Shown here in pieces: positions 8,650-18,276 of a stretch of DNA of 64,000 bases. The stretch covers positions 558,001 to 622,000 of the forward strand of contig NZ_JAFKCU010000002.1 of the NCBI RefSeq assembly GCF_017254845.1, written 5' to 3'. The notes beneath the pieces are model-generated. The model made no database searches and was not told where the DNA came from. It saw only the letters and a program-made list of their open reading frames with translations. This stretch comes from Algoriphagus pacificus. GTDB taxonomy: Bacteria; Bacteroidota; Bacteroidia; Cytophagales; Cyclobacteriaceae. Position 1 is the stretch's first letter. Each line of letters opens with the position of its first letter. The position numbers and the translations under genes are program-made.

Positions 8650-9517
8650 TTGCGAAGCGTTCTTGAATAGCTTTCATGATAAAGACATTGGCTTCCCATT
8701 GATCTGCAATAGGTTTATTGGTAAAAGGTATGGTAGGCAAATAAGGAGGTGGACCAAATTCTGTAGTGATGGTAAAGGTTTCATCATCCGAATTTCTGAT
8801 GATCTCTTCCCAGATATCTAAATGTACTTTTAAAGCATTTTTCCACTCAGGTGCAGCCGGATTGTTTACTTGCGGTCCCTCAGCAAATCCTACTCTAGCG
8901 TGAATATGCTCCACCGAAGGCATGATTTTTTGGAGTTGAGAATCGGTTTTCTGAATGAGTTTCTCATGTACAACCATCCAATGACTGATATCCAAGTTAT
9001 ATTTCAATTCTGGAAACTTTTCCAACATGGAAACTGCAGCAGGCAGGGTATAGGAAAATCTTCCTCGATGGGTCTCATGAATGATTGGAATTCCAGATGC
9101 CTTTGCAAGTCGATCTGCTATTTTCAAAAACTCCAGATTTTGCTCTTCTGTCCAGAAATCACTTCCCGTATGATTATTGATTTTTACTGGATTCCATCCG
9201 ATGATTTCCTGAAGGCCTTTTTCATAGGCTCTGAGAGATTGCTCAAAGGGAAGGCTTTTATTGGTTCCGTTAAGGAAAATAACTTTCAACCCATATTTAT
9301 CAAGTCCATTTTTCAGAGTTGCTCTTGCCTCATCAGATCCTGGCATCCAAACTTCAATTCCATCGTATCCATCAGATTTAACCTTGGCAAGAAATTCATC
9401 CATGGGCAATTGATTGCCCCAATCCGTCTGGAAAAACATCAGTTTCTTTTGAGCCAAAAGGCTGTATGGTAACATTCCCAGTAAAATAACCAGGAGGATT
9501 TTTGTGATTGCGTGCAT
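8642..9517 (-). CDS. Secreted sugar phosphate isomerase/epimerase-like TIM barrel
   Basis: A 291-residue protein with a signal peptide (ITKILLVILLGMLPYSLLAQ). The rest is a xylose-isomerase/AP-endonuclease-2 type TIM barrel: DGYDGIEVWMPGSDE, PVKINNHTGSDFW, GIPIIHETHRGRFSYT, LKYNLDISHWMVV, VEHIHARVGFAEGPQ, TITTEFGPPPY. The conserved His/Glu/Asp residues that bind the metal in this family are present (HETHRG, DISHW, HIHARVG). Export is unusual for an isomerase but common in Bacteroidota and Planctomycetes clusters that oxidise or epimerise sugars outside the cytoplasm. It lies between, and is tightly linked to, the cytochrome-domain and DUF1501 genes, so a shared pathway is likely. Confidence 0.87.
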   Translation of the reverse strand: MHAITKILLVILLGMLPYSLLAQKKLMFFQTDWGNQLPMDEFLAKVKSDGYDGIEVWMPGSDEARATLKNGLDKYGLKVIFLNGTNKSLPFEQSLRAYEKGLQEIIGWNPVKINNHTGSDFWTEEQNLEFLKIADRLAKASGIPIIHETHRGRFSYTLPAAVSMLEKFPELKYNLDISHWMVVHEKLIQKTDSQLQKIMPSVEHIHARVGFAEGPQVNNPAAPEWKNALKVHLDIWEEIIRNSDDETFTITTEFGPPPYLPTIPFTNKPIADQWEANVFIMKAIQERFAND

Positions 9518-9519
9518 GC

Positions 9520-11028
9520 TTAGGCTACAATTTTTCGGATTAATTCACCTTCAACATCCGTTAGGCGGAACGGTCTTCCTTGGAAATCATAAGTGAATTT
9601 TTCATGATCAAAACCCATCAAATGTAAAATGGTCGCATGGATATCATGAACAGAAACCTGCTCCCCAATTCCCGAAAAACCAAAATCATCGGTTATGCCA
9701 TAGCTAGCTCCTTTTTTGATACCTCCTCCAGCCATCCACATAGTAAATGCGTCTCCGTGGTGATCTCTTCCCAAGAAGCTTTGGGTTTTCCCTTCTCGGT
9801 TTTCCTGCATCGGAGTTCTGCCAAATTCTCCTCCCCAGACCACCAAAGTATCTTCCAATAATCCTCTTTGCTTCAAATCCAGCAAAAGAGCAGACATCGG
9901 TCGGTCTATTTCACGACATTTATTTCGAAGCCCCATGTCAATAGAGCCATCATGGTCTGTACCATGTGTATCCCAGCCCCAATCATATAACTGCACAAAG
10001 CGAACTCCCTTTTCTACCAATTTTCTAGCTAATAAACAGTTATTGGCAAAAGATTCAGCCCCAGGTTTAGTGCCATATAGCTCGTGAATGTATTCAGGTT
10101 CCTCATTGATATTCATTACTTCGGGAACCTCGATCTGCATTCGGTATGCCATTTCGTATTGGTTGATTCTGGCCAAAATTTCAGGATCACCATAGGCATT
10201 AAATTCCTCTTTATTTACATCGTTGATAGCGGTAACCAGATTTTTCTTCATGTCCCTAGACATACCATCTGGATCTTTCAAGTATAACACAGGGTCTCCC
10301 TTCGAGCGGCATTGCACTCCTTGGTATACAGAAGGTAGAAATCCACTTCCCCAGACACTCTTTCCGGCATCAGGCGTTTTTCCACCTGAAGTCAAGACCA
10401 CAAACCCTGGTAAATTTTGATTTTCTGTTCCTAGCCCATAAGTAACCCAGCTTCCCAAACTCGGTCTGCCAAGTCTTGGACTTCCTGTTTGCATGAAAAG
10501 CTGCGCAGGACCATGATTGAATTGATCGGTATGAACTGCTTTTAGAAATGCCACTTCATCAACCACCTTTGAAAAGTGGGGGAGAAAGTCAGAAACCCAA
10601 GCTCCTGATTCTCCATGCTGCGCAAAATTTGCCTGAGGTCCCAAGAGATTAGGGACTCCTCGGATAAAGGCGAATTTTCTTCCTTCCAAAAGTGATTCAG
10701 GACAAGGCTGATTGTGATATTTTGCTAATTCGGGTTTGAAATCAAATAGTTCTAATTGAGAAGGCGCACCTGCCATGTGGAGGTAAATGATTGACTTGGC
10801 TTTTCCTGCAAATGGTGGAGGTAAAGGAGCCAAAGGATTTAGATCCCTTTCACTCAAATTCAAACCAGATGACCCAGATTTGGAACCCCCTAAATCGCAC
10901 CCAAACATCAATGGAGCAAGTGCTAAACCGCCCATTTTACTGACACAATCCATCAAGAAATGTCGTCTGGTTTGCCTTTCCAGTTTCTGCTGGTTGAGCT
11001 CTTGAATCAACTTTTCGACTTGTTTCAT
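9520..11028 (-). CDS. DUF1501 family protein (sulfatase-like fold, exported)
   Basis: A 502-residue protein. Near the N terminus QTRRHFLMDCVSKMGGLALA gives a twin-arginine-like signal, with a possible lipobox cysteine in MFGCDLG. The body has DUF1501 hallmarks: SIIYLHMAGAPSQLELFDFKP, VSDFLPHF, GPAQLFMQTGSPRLGRPSLG, LYDWGWDTHGTDHD, VVWGGEFGRTP and GRDHHGDAFTMWMAGGG. This family has an alkaline-phosphatase/sulfatase-type fold and unknown activity. It nearly always sits beside DUF1549/DUF1553 cytochromes, as it does here (90 bases downstream of one). Two bases separate it from the isomerase-like gene. Confidence 0.93.
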   Translation of the reverse strand: MKQVEKLIQELNQQKLERQTRRHFLMDCVSKMGGLALAPLMFGCDLGGSKSGSSGLNLSERDLNPLAPLPPPFAGKAKSIIYLHMAGAPSQLELFDFKPELAKYHNQPCPESLLEGRKFAFIRGVPNLLGPQANFAQHGESGAWVSDFLPHFSKVVDEVAFLKAVHTDQFNHGPAQLFMQTGSPRLGRPSLGSWVTYGLGTENQNLPGFVVLTSGGKTPDAGKSVWGSGFLPSVYQGVQCRSKGDPVLYLKDPDGMSRDMKKNLVTAINDVNKEEFNAYGDPEILARINQYEMAYRMQIEVPEVMNINEEPEYIHELYGTKPGAESFANNCLLARKLVEKGVRFVQLYDWGWDTHGTDHDGSIDMGLRNKCREIDRPMSALLLDLKQRGLLEDTLVVWGGEFGRTPMQENREGKTQSFLGRDHHGDAFTMWMAGGGIKKGASYGITDDFGFSGIGEQVSVHDIHATILHLMGFDHEKFTYDFQGRPFRLTDVEGELIRKIVA

Positions 11029-11118
11029 GTGTTTATAATTTTATTTCAAAGGCCTTTTGAAATCCCGCATGGATTCTAATCATTTCAAAGATTTTCGCTG
11101 AATTCATGTTCGATTTCA

Positions 11119-13857
11119 TTAAGGTTTGGTAAGGAATTCATCCAGATTCATTAAAGCATTTGCCACCACGGTCATTGAAGCTAATTCAGGTGTTATTTGC
11201 ATATCTTTCAGCAAAACAAACTCATTCATAGCGGTCGAATCATTCTTGAATTCTTTGAAAGATTCTTGATATAAGCTTGTCAGCACCTTTAGTTTTTGTT
11301 CTGAAATTGGCACCAGCATCAGTTTTTCATAGCCATAAGCAATTGCTTTTGACGGATTAGGATTCTGATCAATCATTAATTTTCCCAGGTGAGAAGCAGC
11401 TTCTAGATAGACCGGATCATTTAAAGTCACTAAGGCTTGCAAAGGCGTATTCGTTACAATCCTTCTACTGATACAAACTTCCCTACTGCCTGCATCGAAA
11501 GTAATAAAAGATGGGTAGGGGCTCGTTCGCTTAATAAAGGTATAAACTCCTCGTCTATAGCGATCCTCGCCTTCGGCTTCTTTCCAGGACTCTCCATTAT
11601 AAACTGTCTGCCAAATCCCTTCTGGCTGTGGAGGTTTGACACTTGGTCCATACATTTTGTGGGAAAGGAGCTCAGCACTGGCAAGTGCCTGATCTCGGAT
11701 CTGCTCTGCACTCAATCTCACTCGAGGCCCTCTTGCATACCATTTATTTTGAGGGTCTTTGGCGAAAAGTTCAGGAGAAACTACTGAGCTTTGTTTATAA
11801 GTTTTGGAAGTGACAATCTGTTTAATCAGTTTTTTGATACTCCAATCGTAGCTTGTCATCGTTTCCCAGGCCAGATAATCCAATAATTCTGGATGTGAGG
11901 CAGGATCTGATTGAGTGCCCATATCTTCCAGCGTACTCACCAAACCTCTTCCAAAAAGCTGGTCCCAAACCCGGTTTACCAATGTTCTTGAGGTTAAAGG
12001 ATTTTCCTGATCCACCATCCAGTAAGCAAAACCTAATCTGTTTTTTGGCCATTCAGATTTCCAGGAATTCAGTTCTTTTGGAACTCCAGGAGAAACCTTT
12101 TCACCGAGCATCAACCAGTTACCTCGCTCAAAAACCCGGGTTTCCCGTTTCATGTACTCTGGATTCTCTATCAGAATTGGTAGTTTGGTTCCTTTGAATT
12201 CCAGTATGTTTTGCCATGAGTTCTGGATAGAATCATACCCGTTTTGATCTTCGCCAGGAAGAGTTGGAACAAAAGCAAACCAGACGATAATGGATGTGGT
12301 CTGCTGAGGTTTAGCATTTGGATTGAAAACAGAAATATATAGATCGTTTTGACCTTGGATTTCTTTGAATGGGAAAGCACCGATAACTTCACCTTTGGTC
12401 TTATTGATGGTAAACTGCGAAAGGATTTCCCCTTCAGGCCCATCTTTTTGAATAGTGATTTTCGAACCGTCCATCCCAGTTCGGTAATTCATCAATAGCT
12501 GATCAGAACCTTGTGTGTCGATATTTTTTAGATATGCAGAGCCTCCTGACCATATTCCGAGCCACTTGGTGTCGACCAATTCCGCTTTGTCAAAATCAGT
12601 TGCAATATGTGCCTCATATTTCGGTTCGAAGAAAGTCAGAAAATCCTTTCTCTTTTTGGCTGCTTCTTCACCTTTGTATTCCTCTACCCAATTCAAGATT
12701 TTGCCTATGTCAGTCTTTTCCTTAACCGAGTAAAAGCGAAGTCTTGGTTCCTCATCATGCGTATCTTCATCACGGGTATTGTTAAAGAATGCCGCAGATT
12801 CATAAAACTCCTCCTGCCGAATAGGATCATAAGGATGACTGTGACACTGCACGCATGCCATTGTGGTGCTTTGCCATACTTCGTAAGTTGTATTTAGTCT
12901 GTCCAGCACTGCAGACACTCTGAACTCTTCATCTTGGGTTCCACCTTCATCGTTATTCATGGTATTTCGATGAAAGGCCGTAGCGGTTAATTGTTCTTCC
13001 GTAGGATTTGGCAGTAAATCTCCTGCTAGCTGCTCTATTGTAAATTGATCAAAGGGCTTGTCTTTATTGAAGGATTTAATCACATAGTCCCTAAAAGGCC
13101 AAAGAGTTCTGGATACATCTCTTTCATATCCCTTGGTATCGGCATATCTGGCAAGATCCAGCCACCAGCTTGCCCATTTTTCCCCGTAAGTTGGCTGTGC
13201 CAATAAATAGTCCACAGCTTCATCATAACTGATTTTTCCATTTTCATAGAGTGAAATCAAGGAATCAGACGGAGGCAAACCTGTGATATCCAAAGAAACT
13301 CTTCTTAGTAGTTTATTGGAATTTTCTACAGGAGAAAAAGCTAAACCAAATTCTTCTAGCTTTTCTTCTACATAAAAATCAATGGGGTTTGGGTTTTGGG
13401 ATCCAGAGTTACCTGAAATTCCTGCTTGAAAGATTTCCTGAACTTCTTTTGGTTCCTCGACAGGCTCATAAGCCCAGTGTTTCCCCCAGTTTGCGCCTTG
13501 TTTGATCCAGGTTTTCAAAAGATCGATTTCTTCTTCAGAAAGCGGCTCCTTATCATAAGGCATTCGCAATTCTGGATCAGACTCAGTCAGTCTTTTGATC
13601 AACTCACTGTTATTAGGATCTCCTGGAATGATAGCCGGATGACCTGATTCAGTGATCGCCAAAGCCTCTTCACGAAAAAGCACACTGAACCCTCCGTTTT
13701 TTTTGACACCTCCATGACAAGAGATGCAATGTTTGTTCAGGATAGGTTTTATCTGAGTGCTGAAATCTAATTCCTTTTCATTCCCAAAAAGCAGGAAGCC
13801 AAAGACTGTCAAAACAACAGCAGTACTGAGTAATATGTAAATTCTTGTGCTTGACAT
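11119..13857 (-). CDS. PSD1 / planctomycete cytochrome c protein (PSCyt1-DUF1549-DUF1553)
   Basis: A 912-residue exported protein. The open frame begins at 13887, but ATG 13857 places the membrane segment (IYILLSTAVVLTVFGFLLFG) directly at the N terminus. PSCyt1 comes first, with haem site CISCH (Cys44/Cys47/His48) and LRMPYDKEPLSEEEIDLLKTW. The DUF1549 domain follows (DITGLPP, WASWWLDLARYADTKGYERD, FDQFTIEQLAGDLLP). A second CxxCH (MACVQCHSHPYDP) lies near residue 338, and the DUF1553 domain is C-terminal (LVNRVWDQLFGRGLV, RGPRVRLSAEQIRDQALA, FDAGSREVC). The family is rich in Planctomycetes and Bacteroidota that degrade complex carbohydrates; its exact chemistry is unknown. It is the first gene of the run down to 7267. 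Confidence 0.95.
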   Translation of the reverse strand: MSSTRIYILLSTAVVLTVFGFLLFGNEKELDFSTQIKPILNKHCISCHGGVKKNGGFSVLFREEALAITESGHPAIIPGDPNNSELIKRLTESDPELRMPYDKEPLSEEEIDLLKTWIKQGANWGKHWAYEPVEEPKEVQEIFQAGISGNSGSQNPNPIDFYVEEKLEEFGLAFSPVENSNKLLRRVSLDITGLPPSDSLISLYENGKISYDEAVDYLLAQPTYGEKWASWWLDLARYADTKGYERDVSRTLWPFRDYVIKSFNKDKPFDQFTIEQLAGDLLPNPTEEQLTATAFHRNTMNNDEGGTQDEEFRVSAVLDRLNTTYEVWQSTTMACVQCHSHPYDPIRQEEFYESAAFFNNTRDEDTHDEEPRLRFYSVKEKTDIGKILNWVEEYKGEEAAKKRKDFLTFFEPKYEAHIATDFDKAELVDTKWLGIWSGGSAYLKNIDTQGSDQLLMNYRTGMDGSKITIQKDGPEGEILSQFTINKTKGEVIGAFPFKEIQGQNDLYISVFNPNAKPQQTTSIIVWFAFVPTLPGEDQNGYDSIQNSWQNILEFKGTKLPILIENPEYMKRETRVFERGNWLMLGEKVSPGVPKELNSWKSEWPKNRLGFAYWMVDQENPLTSRTLVNRVWDQLFGRGLVSTLEDMGTQSDPASHPELLDYLAWETMTSYDWSIKKLIKQIVTSKTYKQSSVVSPELFAKDPQNKWYARGPRVRLSAEQIRDQALASAELLSHKMYGPSVKPPQPEGIWQTVYNGESWKEAEGEDRYRRGVYTFIKRTSPYPSFITFDAGSREVCISRRIVTNTPLQALVTLNDPVYLEAASHLGKLMIDQNPNPSKAIAYGYEKLMLVPISEQKLKVLTSLYQESFKEFKNDSTAMNEFVLLKDMQITPELASMTVVANALMNLDEFLTKP

Positions 13858-13934
13858 GGGTTTATCGCTGAATGGAAAAATAACCATTTTATGATAAGTT
13901 CTAAAGTCTTTGGGGGTTAGTGGTAAAATACAAT

Positions 13935-13966
13935 AAAAAAACGCCTGAATTTTATAACTCAGGCGC
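13935..13966 (-). terminator. Intrinsic terminator of the threonine dehydrogenase gene
   Basis: On the minus strand CGCCTGA and TCAGGCG pair around TTATAAAAT and are followed by a T run (A run at 13935-13940 on the plus strand). It lies 6 bases past the stop of the minus-strand gene at 13972. Confidence 0.9.
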
Positions 13967-13971
13967 TTATT

Positions 13972-14919
13972 TTAAAACTTATAATTGGGGAGATTTTTTA
14001 GAATGTCTTCGGTCATTTTGTCCAAATCATATTCTGGTTGCCAACCCCAGTCCTTGGTAGCATGGGAATCATCAATGCTATCAGGCCAGCTATCTGCAAT
14101 TGCCTGGCGGAAATCAGGTTTATATTCTATTTGAAAATCTGGGATATGTTTTAAAATGCTCTGATAAATCTCCTTTGGAGCGAAACTCATTGAGGAAAGA
14201 TTGTAGCTGGATCTGATTTTTACAGTATCGGTCGGGGCATGCATTAAATCTAATGTCGCTTTGATGGCGTCAGGCATATACATCATCGGCAAATAACTGT
14301 CTTCTCGAAGGAAACAATTGAATTTTTCGCCTGCTAAAGCTTTATGATAAATATCTACTGCATAATCTGTGGTACCACCTCCTGGAAGTGACTTATATCC
14401 GATCAGACCAGGATATCGAAGGCTTCTTACATCCACATTGAATTTTTGAAAATAATATTCGCACCATCTTTCACCGGCTTGCTTGGAGATACCATAGACA
14501 GTGTTAGGTTCTTTCACACAATACTGAGGTGTATTTACTTTTGGCGTATTAGGACCAAAAACCGCAATAGAAGATGGCCAATAAACCTTGTCCAGTTTGA
14601 ACTCCTTTGCTATTTCCAACACAAACAGCAAACTGTCCATGTTTAAATCCCAGGCAAAAAGTGGGTTTTTCTCCCCTGTCGCTGATAAAACAGCAGCCAA
14701 GTGATATATCTGCTTGACATTTTCGGATTTGACCAGCTTTCTGGCAGCCTCTTTATCCATGATGTCCAATACCTCAAACTTGCAATAGTCGAATTTGGAA
14801 CGGGCTGATTCATTTAAATCTGTGGCGATAACTTGCTCACCACCATAAAGATCACTAAGAGATTTGGTAAGTTCAGAACCAAGTTGTCCGGCGGCGCCGA
14901 TGACAAGGATTTTTTCCAT
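13972..14919 (-). CDS. tdh: NAD-dependent L-threonine 3-dehydrogenase (extended SDR type)
   Basis: A 315-residue extended short-chain dehydrogenase. It has the N-terminal NAD motif VIGAAGQLGSEL, the acidic residue after beta-2 (ATDLNES), and the catalytic pair in TVYGISKQAGERW (Tyr and Lys). RYPGLIGYKSLPGGGTTDYAV and LPMMYMPDAIKATLDLM are diagnostic of the SDR-type threonine dehydrogenase family. It oxidises threonine to 2-amino-3-ketobutyrate. The neighbour at 15075 (divergent) encodes the ligase that uses this product, which strongly supports the call. The frame opens at a TTG at 14934; ATG 14919 is preferred. A -7-like TACTTTTG lies on the minus strand at 14988-14995. Confidence 0.92.
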   Translation of the reverse strand: MEKILVIGAAGQLGSELTKSLSDLYGGEQVIATDLNESARSKFDYCKFEVLDIMDKEAARKLVKSENVKQIYHLAAVLSATGEKNPLFAWDLNMDSLLFVLEIAKEFKLDKVYWPSSIAVFGPNTPKVNTPQYCVKEPNTVYGISKQAGERWCEYYFQKFNVDVRSLRYPGLIGYKSLPGGGTTDYAVDIYHKALAGEKFNCFLREDSYLPMMYMPDAIKATLDLMHAPTDTVKIRSSYNLSSMSFAPKEIYQSILKHIPDFQIEYKPDFRQAIADSWPDSIDDSHATKDWGWQPEYDLDKMTEDILKNLPNYKF

Positions 14920-15074
14920 GGTAAATTCTTTCAAAAAGAGCCCAAAGGGGAGCTTTAGGTTTTTGTTTATATTTGGGATAACAATCGCAAAAGTAAGAAA
15001 AATATAAAGTCTAGCAGGACTTTTTGATTGACGGAAAATAAGAGATTTTGAACTATTAATCCTTTTTATTCAAC

Positions 15075-16268
15075 ATGTACGATAGAATAAAACCCAAATT
15101 GGTAGAAGAGCTTAAAGGCATCGAAGAAGCGGGACTATTTAAAAAAGAGCGTGTCATAACCTCTCCACAAGCGGCAGAAATCACAATCACAGGAGGTCAG
15201 AAAGTACTGAATTTTTGTGCCAATAATTATTTGGGGCTTTCATCGCATCCCAAAGTAATTGAAGCTGCAAAAGCTGCCATTGATTCTCACGGATTTGGAA
15301 TGTCCTCTGTAAGATTTATCTGCGGAACACAGGATATCCATAAAGAGCTTGAGAAGAAAATTTCTGAGTTCCTTGGCACTGAAGACACCATTCTATACGC
15401 GGCGGCTTTTGATGCCAATGGAGGTGTATTTGAGCCGATTTTAGGTCCGGAAGATGCTATTATTTCGGATGCTTTAAACCATGCTTCAATTATCGATGGC
15501 GTGAGACTTTGTAAAGCCATGCGATTCAGATACGAGCATAATAACATGGCTGACCTCGAGCAACAGCTGAAAGATGCCGATGCAAAAGGAGCGAAACAAA
15601 AAATTATTGTGACAGATGGAGTTTTCTCCATGGATGGAACAATTGCTCAACTTGATAAAATCGTGGAGTTGGCAGAAAAATACGGTGCATTAGTCATGTC
15701 TGATGAATGCCACTCAACTGGATTTATGGGTAAAACCGGACGTGGTGTTCACGAGCATTGTGGAGTGATGGGTAAGATTGATATCATCACTGGTACATTA
15801 GGAAAAGCTTTGGGTGGAGCATCTGGAGGTTTTACTTCAGGTAGAAAAGAGATCATTGAGTTATTGCGTCAGCGATCCAGACCTTATTTGTTCTCTAATA
15901 CTTTGGCACCATCCATTACTGGAGCTTCCATAGCAGTATTTGATTTGTTGACTGAAACAACTGCTTTGAGAGATAAACTGGAAGAAAACACTCAGTATTT
16001 TAGAGCTAAAATGACTGAAGCAGGATTTGATATGAAGCCGGGTACACACCCGATTGTTCCAGTTATGCTATATGATGCGGTACTTTCACAAAAAATGGCT
16101 GAAAAACTTCTCGAAAAAGGAATATATGTAATCGGGTTCTATTATCCGGTTGTACCAAAAGGTCAAGCAAGAATAAGAGTTCAGATTTCAGCTGGGCATG
16201 AGAGACATCATTTGGATCAAGCCATTGAAGCTTTCACTGAAGTAGGAAAAGAATTGGGAGTAATTTGA
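15075..16268 (+). CDS. kbl: Glycine C-acetyltransferase (2-amino-3-ketobutyrate CoA ligase)
   Basis: This 397-residue PLP enzyme of the alpha-oxoamine synthase family splits 2-amino-3-ketobutyrate with CoA into glycine and acetyl-CoA. Motifs are [51 protein letters not shown], the cofactor aspartate in [13 protein letters not shown] and the Schiff-base Lys244 in [13 protein letters not shown]. The family also contains 8-amino-7-oxononanoate and serine palmitoyl synthases. [14 protein letters not shown], the length and the divergent tdh gene favour Kbl. A 155-base intergenic region separates the two starts. Confidence 0.95.
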   Translation: MYDRIKPKLVEELKGIEEAGLFKKERVITSPQAAEITITGGQKVLNFCANNYLGLSSHPKVIEAAKAAIDSHGFGMSSVRFICGTQDIHKELEKKISEFLGTEDTILYAAAFDANGGVFEPILGPEDAIISDALNHASIIDGVRLCKAMRFRYEHNNMADLEQQLKDADAKGAKQKIIVTDGVFSMDGTIAQLDKIVELAEKYGALVMSDECHSTGFMGKTGRGVHEHCGVMGKIDIITGTLGKALGGASGGFTSGRKEIIELLRQRSRPYLFSNTLAPSITGASIAVFDLLTETTALRDKLEENTQYFRAKMTEAGFDMKPGTHPIVPVMLYDAVLSQKMAEKLLEKGIYVIGFYYPVVPKGQARIRVQISAGHERHHLDQAIEAFTEVGKELGVI

Positions 16269-16312
16269 TGATTGCCAAAACAATAACTTCTATTTAATTG
16301 AAGGAAAATCAT

Positions 16313-16352
16313 AAAAAAGCCGGAAATCTAAATTAGGTTTCCGGCTTTTTTA
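16313..16352 (+). terminator. Bidirectional terminator between kbl and the M15-like gene
   Basis: AAAAAGCCGGAAA pairs with TTTCCGGCTTTTT around CTAAATTAGG. There is a T run on both strands, so it can stop kbl and the gene converging from 17144. Confidence 0.9.
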
Positions 16353-16418
16353 TGTCTTTTCGGCTAATGAATATTGTGCTATTCTCTAAATTTTAAAAGA
16401 AATAAAACTAGATAATGT

Positions 16419-17144
16419 TTATCTAACGGTGACATGGTAGCAGCTTTGTTTTCTTTCTTTGATGAAGAAAATTTTGCCTGCATCCTGAAATTCATTTAGA
16501 ATCGTTTCCAATTTTTTCTGGGTATTTCTGCTGAATCGCTTCTTTCCGTTAAATCTGATGTAAGAGATGTCAAATGAAACTCCATATGAGTGGGAGCTGA
16601 CTCCGGATGTTGCATTGCGATTTCTCTTTCTTAAACTTTGCTGTTGTTCTGGAGTCCTAGTGACAGAAGTGAGCGTAAAAAAGCTTTTATCATCTGTAAT
16701 TATTTGAAAAGCCAGTCCTAATTCCTCCAAAATCGTTTTTGAATAGGGGGTAACGAAAGGATGACTATGGGTTAGCTTCATCACTTCATATCCTTTTCCT
16801 TTATCTATTGGAACAAGTTTTTCTTCCCTGATTAGGTCATAAAAGTGATCCTCGCTTTCGATAATTCCAATCCCGTTATATTCCGCAGCATAAAGATGCT
16901 TGTCATATTCTTTAGTAATAAGCTGTTCGGGAATAGGAGGGATCACCCTAGGTATTGGAACTTCAATTTCGATAGGCTCTTCTATTTCTGATCTTTTTCT
17001 AGCTGACTCAGAATCATTGGTTAGAATAGAATAGGTTTCTTTCAATTGCTTCTTCAATTCAGGTATGTACGCCTGTGTTGCCCAAGCCCCTGCCGAAAAA
17101 AGTATAAAAACGATGGCAAGTTGAACGAAATGAGGTTTTTTCAT
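16419..17144 (-). CDS. DUF5715 / M15-like peptidase-type protein
   Basis: A 241-residue protein with an N-terminal membrane or signal segment (FVQLAIVFILFSAGAWATQA). The C-terminal half resembles the LAS/M15 (VanY, D-Ala-D-Ala carboxypeptidase) fold: FTLTSVTRTPEQQQSL, then SSHSYGVSFDISY, which matches the SxHxxGxAxD zinc-binding signature, and a terminal YHVTVR that would supply the last histidine. A periplasmic cell-wall role is therefore likely. The family in Bacteroidota is usually labelled DUF5715, and activity is unproven. The 253 bases upstream hold no gene, only an A-rich stretch and the cdaA terminator. Confidence 0.75.
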   Translation of the reverse strand: MKKPHFVQLAIVFILFSAGAWATQAYIPELKKQLKETYSILTNDSESARKRSEIEEPIEIEVPIPRVIPPIPEQLITKEYDKHLYAAEYNGIGIIESEDHFYDLIREEKLVPIDKGKGYEVMKLTHSHPFVTPYSKTILEELGLAFQIITDDKSFFTLTSVTRTPEQQQSLRKRNRNATSGVSSHSYGVSFDISYIRFNGKKRFSRNTQKKLETILNEFQDAGKIFFIKERKQSCYHVTVR

Positions 17145-17355
17145 GAGTGAAGATTACTTTTTATCAAATTTTTAGAGTGATAGGTTTTATCCGAAGCAAA
17201 GATTAAACCAGCTTAGGTACTCGCTAAAACTAAATTTAATTTTTCTAGCATTCCTATTAGAGTTAACTGGAAAACAACTTGCTTTATTATATCACAAATG
17301 CCCAGAAGAAATTTTTTTATGGGGGAATGCTTTTATGAGAGGTAATCAAAAAGGA

Positions 17356-17398
17356 AAATTTAAAAAATAAAAAAAAGACAAGTGGAGGCTTGTCTTTT
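17356..17398 (-). terminator. Terminator of folP-cdaA, stem runs into the stop codon
   Basis: On the minus strand AAAAGACAAG pairs with CTTGTCTTTT around a five-base loop, followed by a T-rich tract (A-rich at 17356-17373). The first stem base is the last base of the cdaA stop codon, so the terminator begins where translation ends. Confidence 0.85.
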
Positions 17399-18276
17399 TA
17401 TTGTGATTTGCTGGTCATCGCCAGCTTTCTTTTTTTCTTCATTTCGTAATCCTCGATATTTTCAAATCGGCTATCGACGTCTTCATTGTTCAAATAGTCA
17501 TTGATAGTTTCCCTGACTTCTTGGAAAGATAAATTGTGAAGGATTTTTCCATTTTTAGCCATAGACAATTGACCTGTTTCTTCAGAAACGATCAAAACCA
17601 ATGTATCGGTAGCTTCAGACATTCCTATTGCAGCTCTGTGTCTTAATCCAAACTGAGCAGGAACTTCCCTCTCGGTAACGGGTAGGATACATCTGGCTGC
17701 TTTGATTTTGCCATTATAAATGATCACAGCTCCATCGTGTAAAGGACTGTATTTATTGAAAATAGAAATCAAAAGTCTTTTGGAAAGGTCAGCGTCCAAA
17801 ATATCTCCACTTTCTGCATAAAATTTCAATTCTGTACTGCTGGAAATTACCATCAAAGCACCTGTATTACTACCGGCTAGAGTTTTTGAGGCATCAATGA
17901 TAGGACTGATATTGAATGCCGAATTTTCTCGCTTTCGCCAGAAAAATAAAATGTCTTTCCAAACATTATCGTCTGACAAGAAAGATGATCTACCTATCAA
18001 CAAAAGGAATTTTCTTATTTCTGGAGCAAAAATGATAATTGCAGCAATCACACCAACTCCCATGAACTGACCCAATATGGCTGAAAGGAGCTCCATTCTG
18101 AGGGCCCGAACCAATAAATAAATAAGGTAAATGGAGAGGAAGCCTAAAAAGATTTTAATGGCCACACTACCTTTCAACAATTTGTAAATCTGATATAATA
18201 GCGCAGCAACCAACGCAATATCAATCATATTGACGATGGAAATGTCTAAAAATCCGATTTTAAATAGTAGGATCAA
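17398..18276 (-). CDS. cdaA: Diadenylate cyclase CdaA (cyclic-di-AMP synthase)
   Basis: This 292-residue membrane enzyme makes c-di-AMP from two ATP. Three N-terminal membrane segments span residues 17-90. The DAC domain has GALMVISSS, LHDGAVIIYNGKI (DGA at 181-183) and FGLRHRAAIGMSE (RHR at 212-214), the residues needed for nucleotide binding and cyclisation. The start is TTG at 18276, overlapping the folP stop as TTGA; the first ATG (18228) would cut the first segment. The folP-cdaA pairing replaces the cdaA-cdaR-glmM operon of Firmicutes. No phosphodiesterase gene is in the window. Confidence 0.95.
   Translation of the reverse strand: MILLFKIGFLDISIVNMIDIALVAALLYQIYKLLKGSVAIKIFLGFLSIYLIYLLVRALRMELLSAILGQFMGVGVIAAIIIFAPEIRKFLLLIGRSSFLSDDNVWKDILFFWRKRENSAFNISPIIDASKTLAGSNTGALMVISSSTELKFYAESGDILDADLSKRLLISIFNKYSPLHDGAVIIYNGKIKAARCILPVTEREVPAQFGLRHRAAIGMSEATDTLVLIVSEETGQLSMAKNGKILHNLSFQEVRETINDYLNNEDVDSRFENIEDYEMKKKRKLAMTSKSQ

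Noticed and set aside
8870-9472. 200-codon plus-strand frame inside the isomerase-like gene
   Set aside because: It is antisense to a well-supported TIM-barrel gene; the residues are random-looking and no start or domain supports it.
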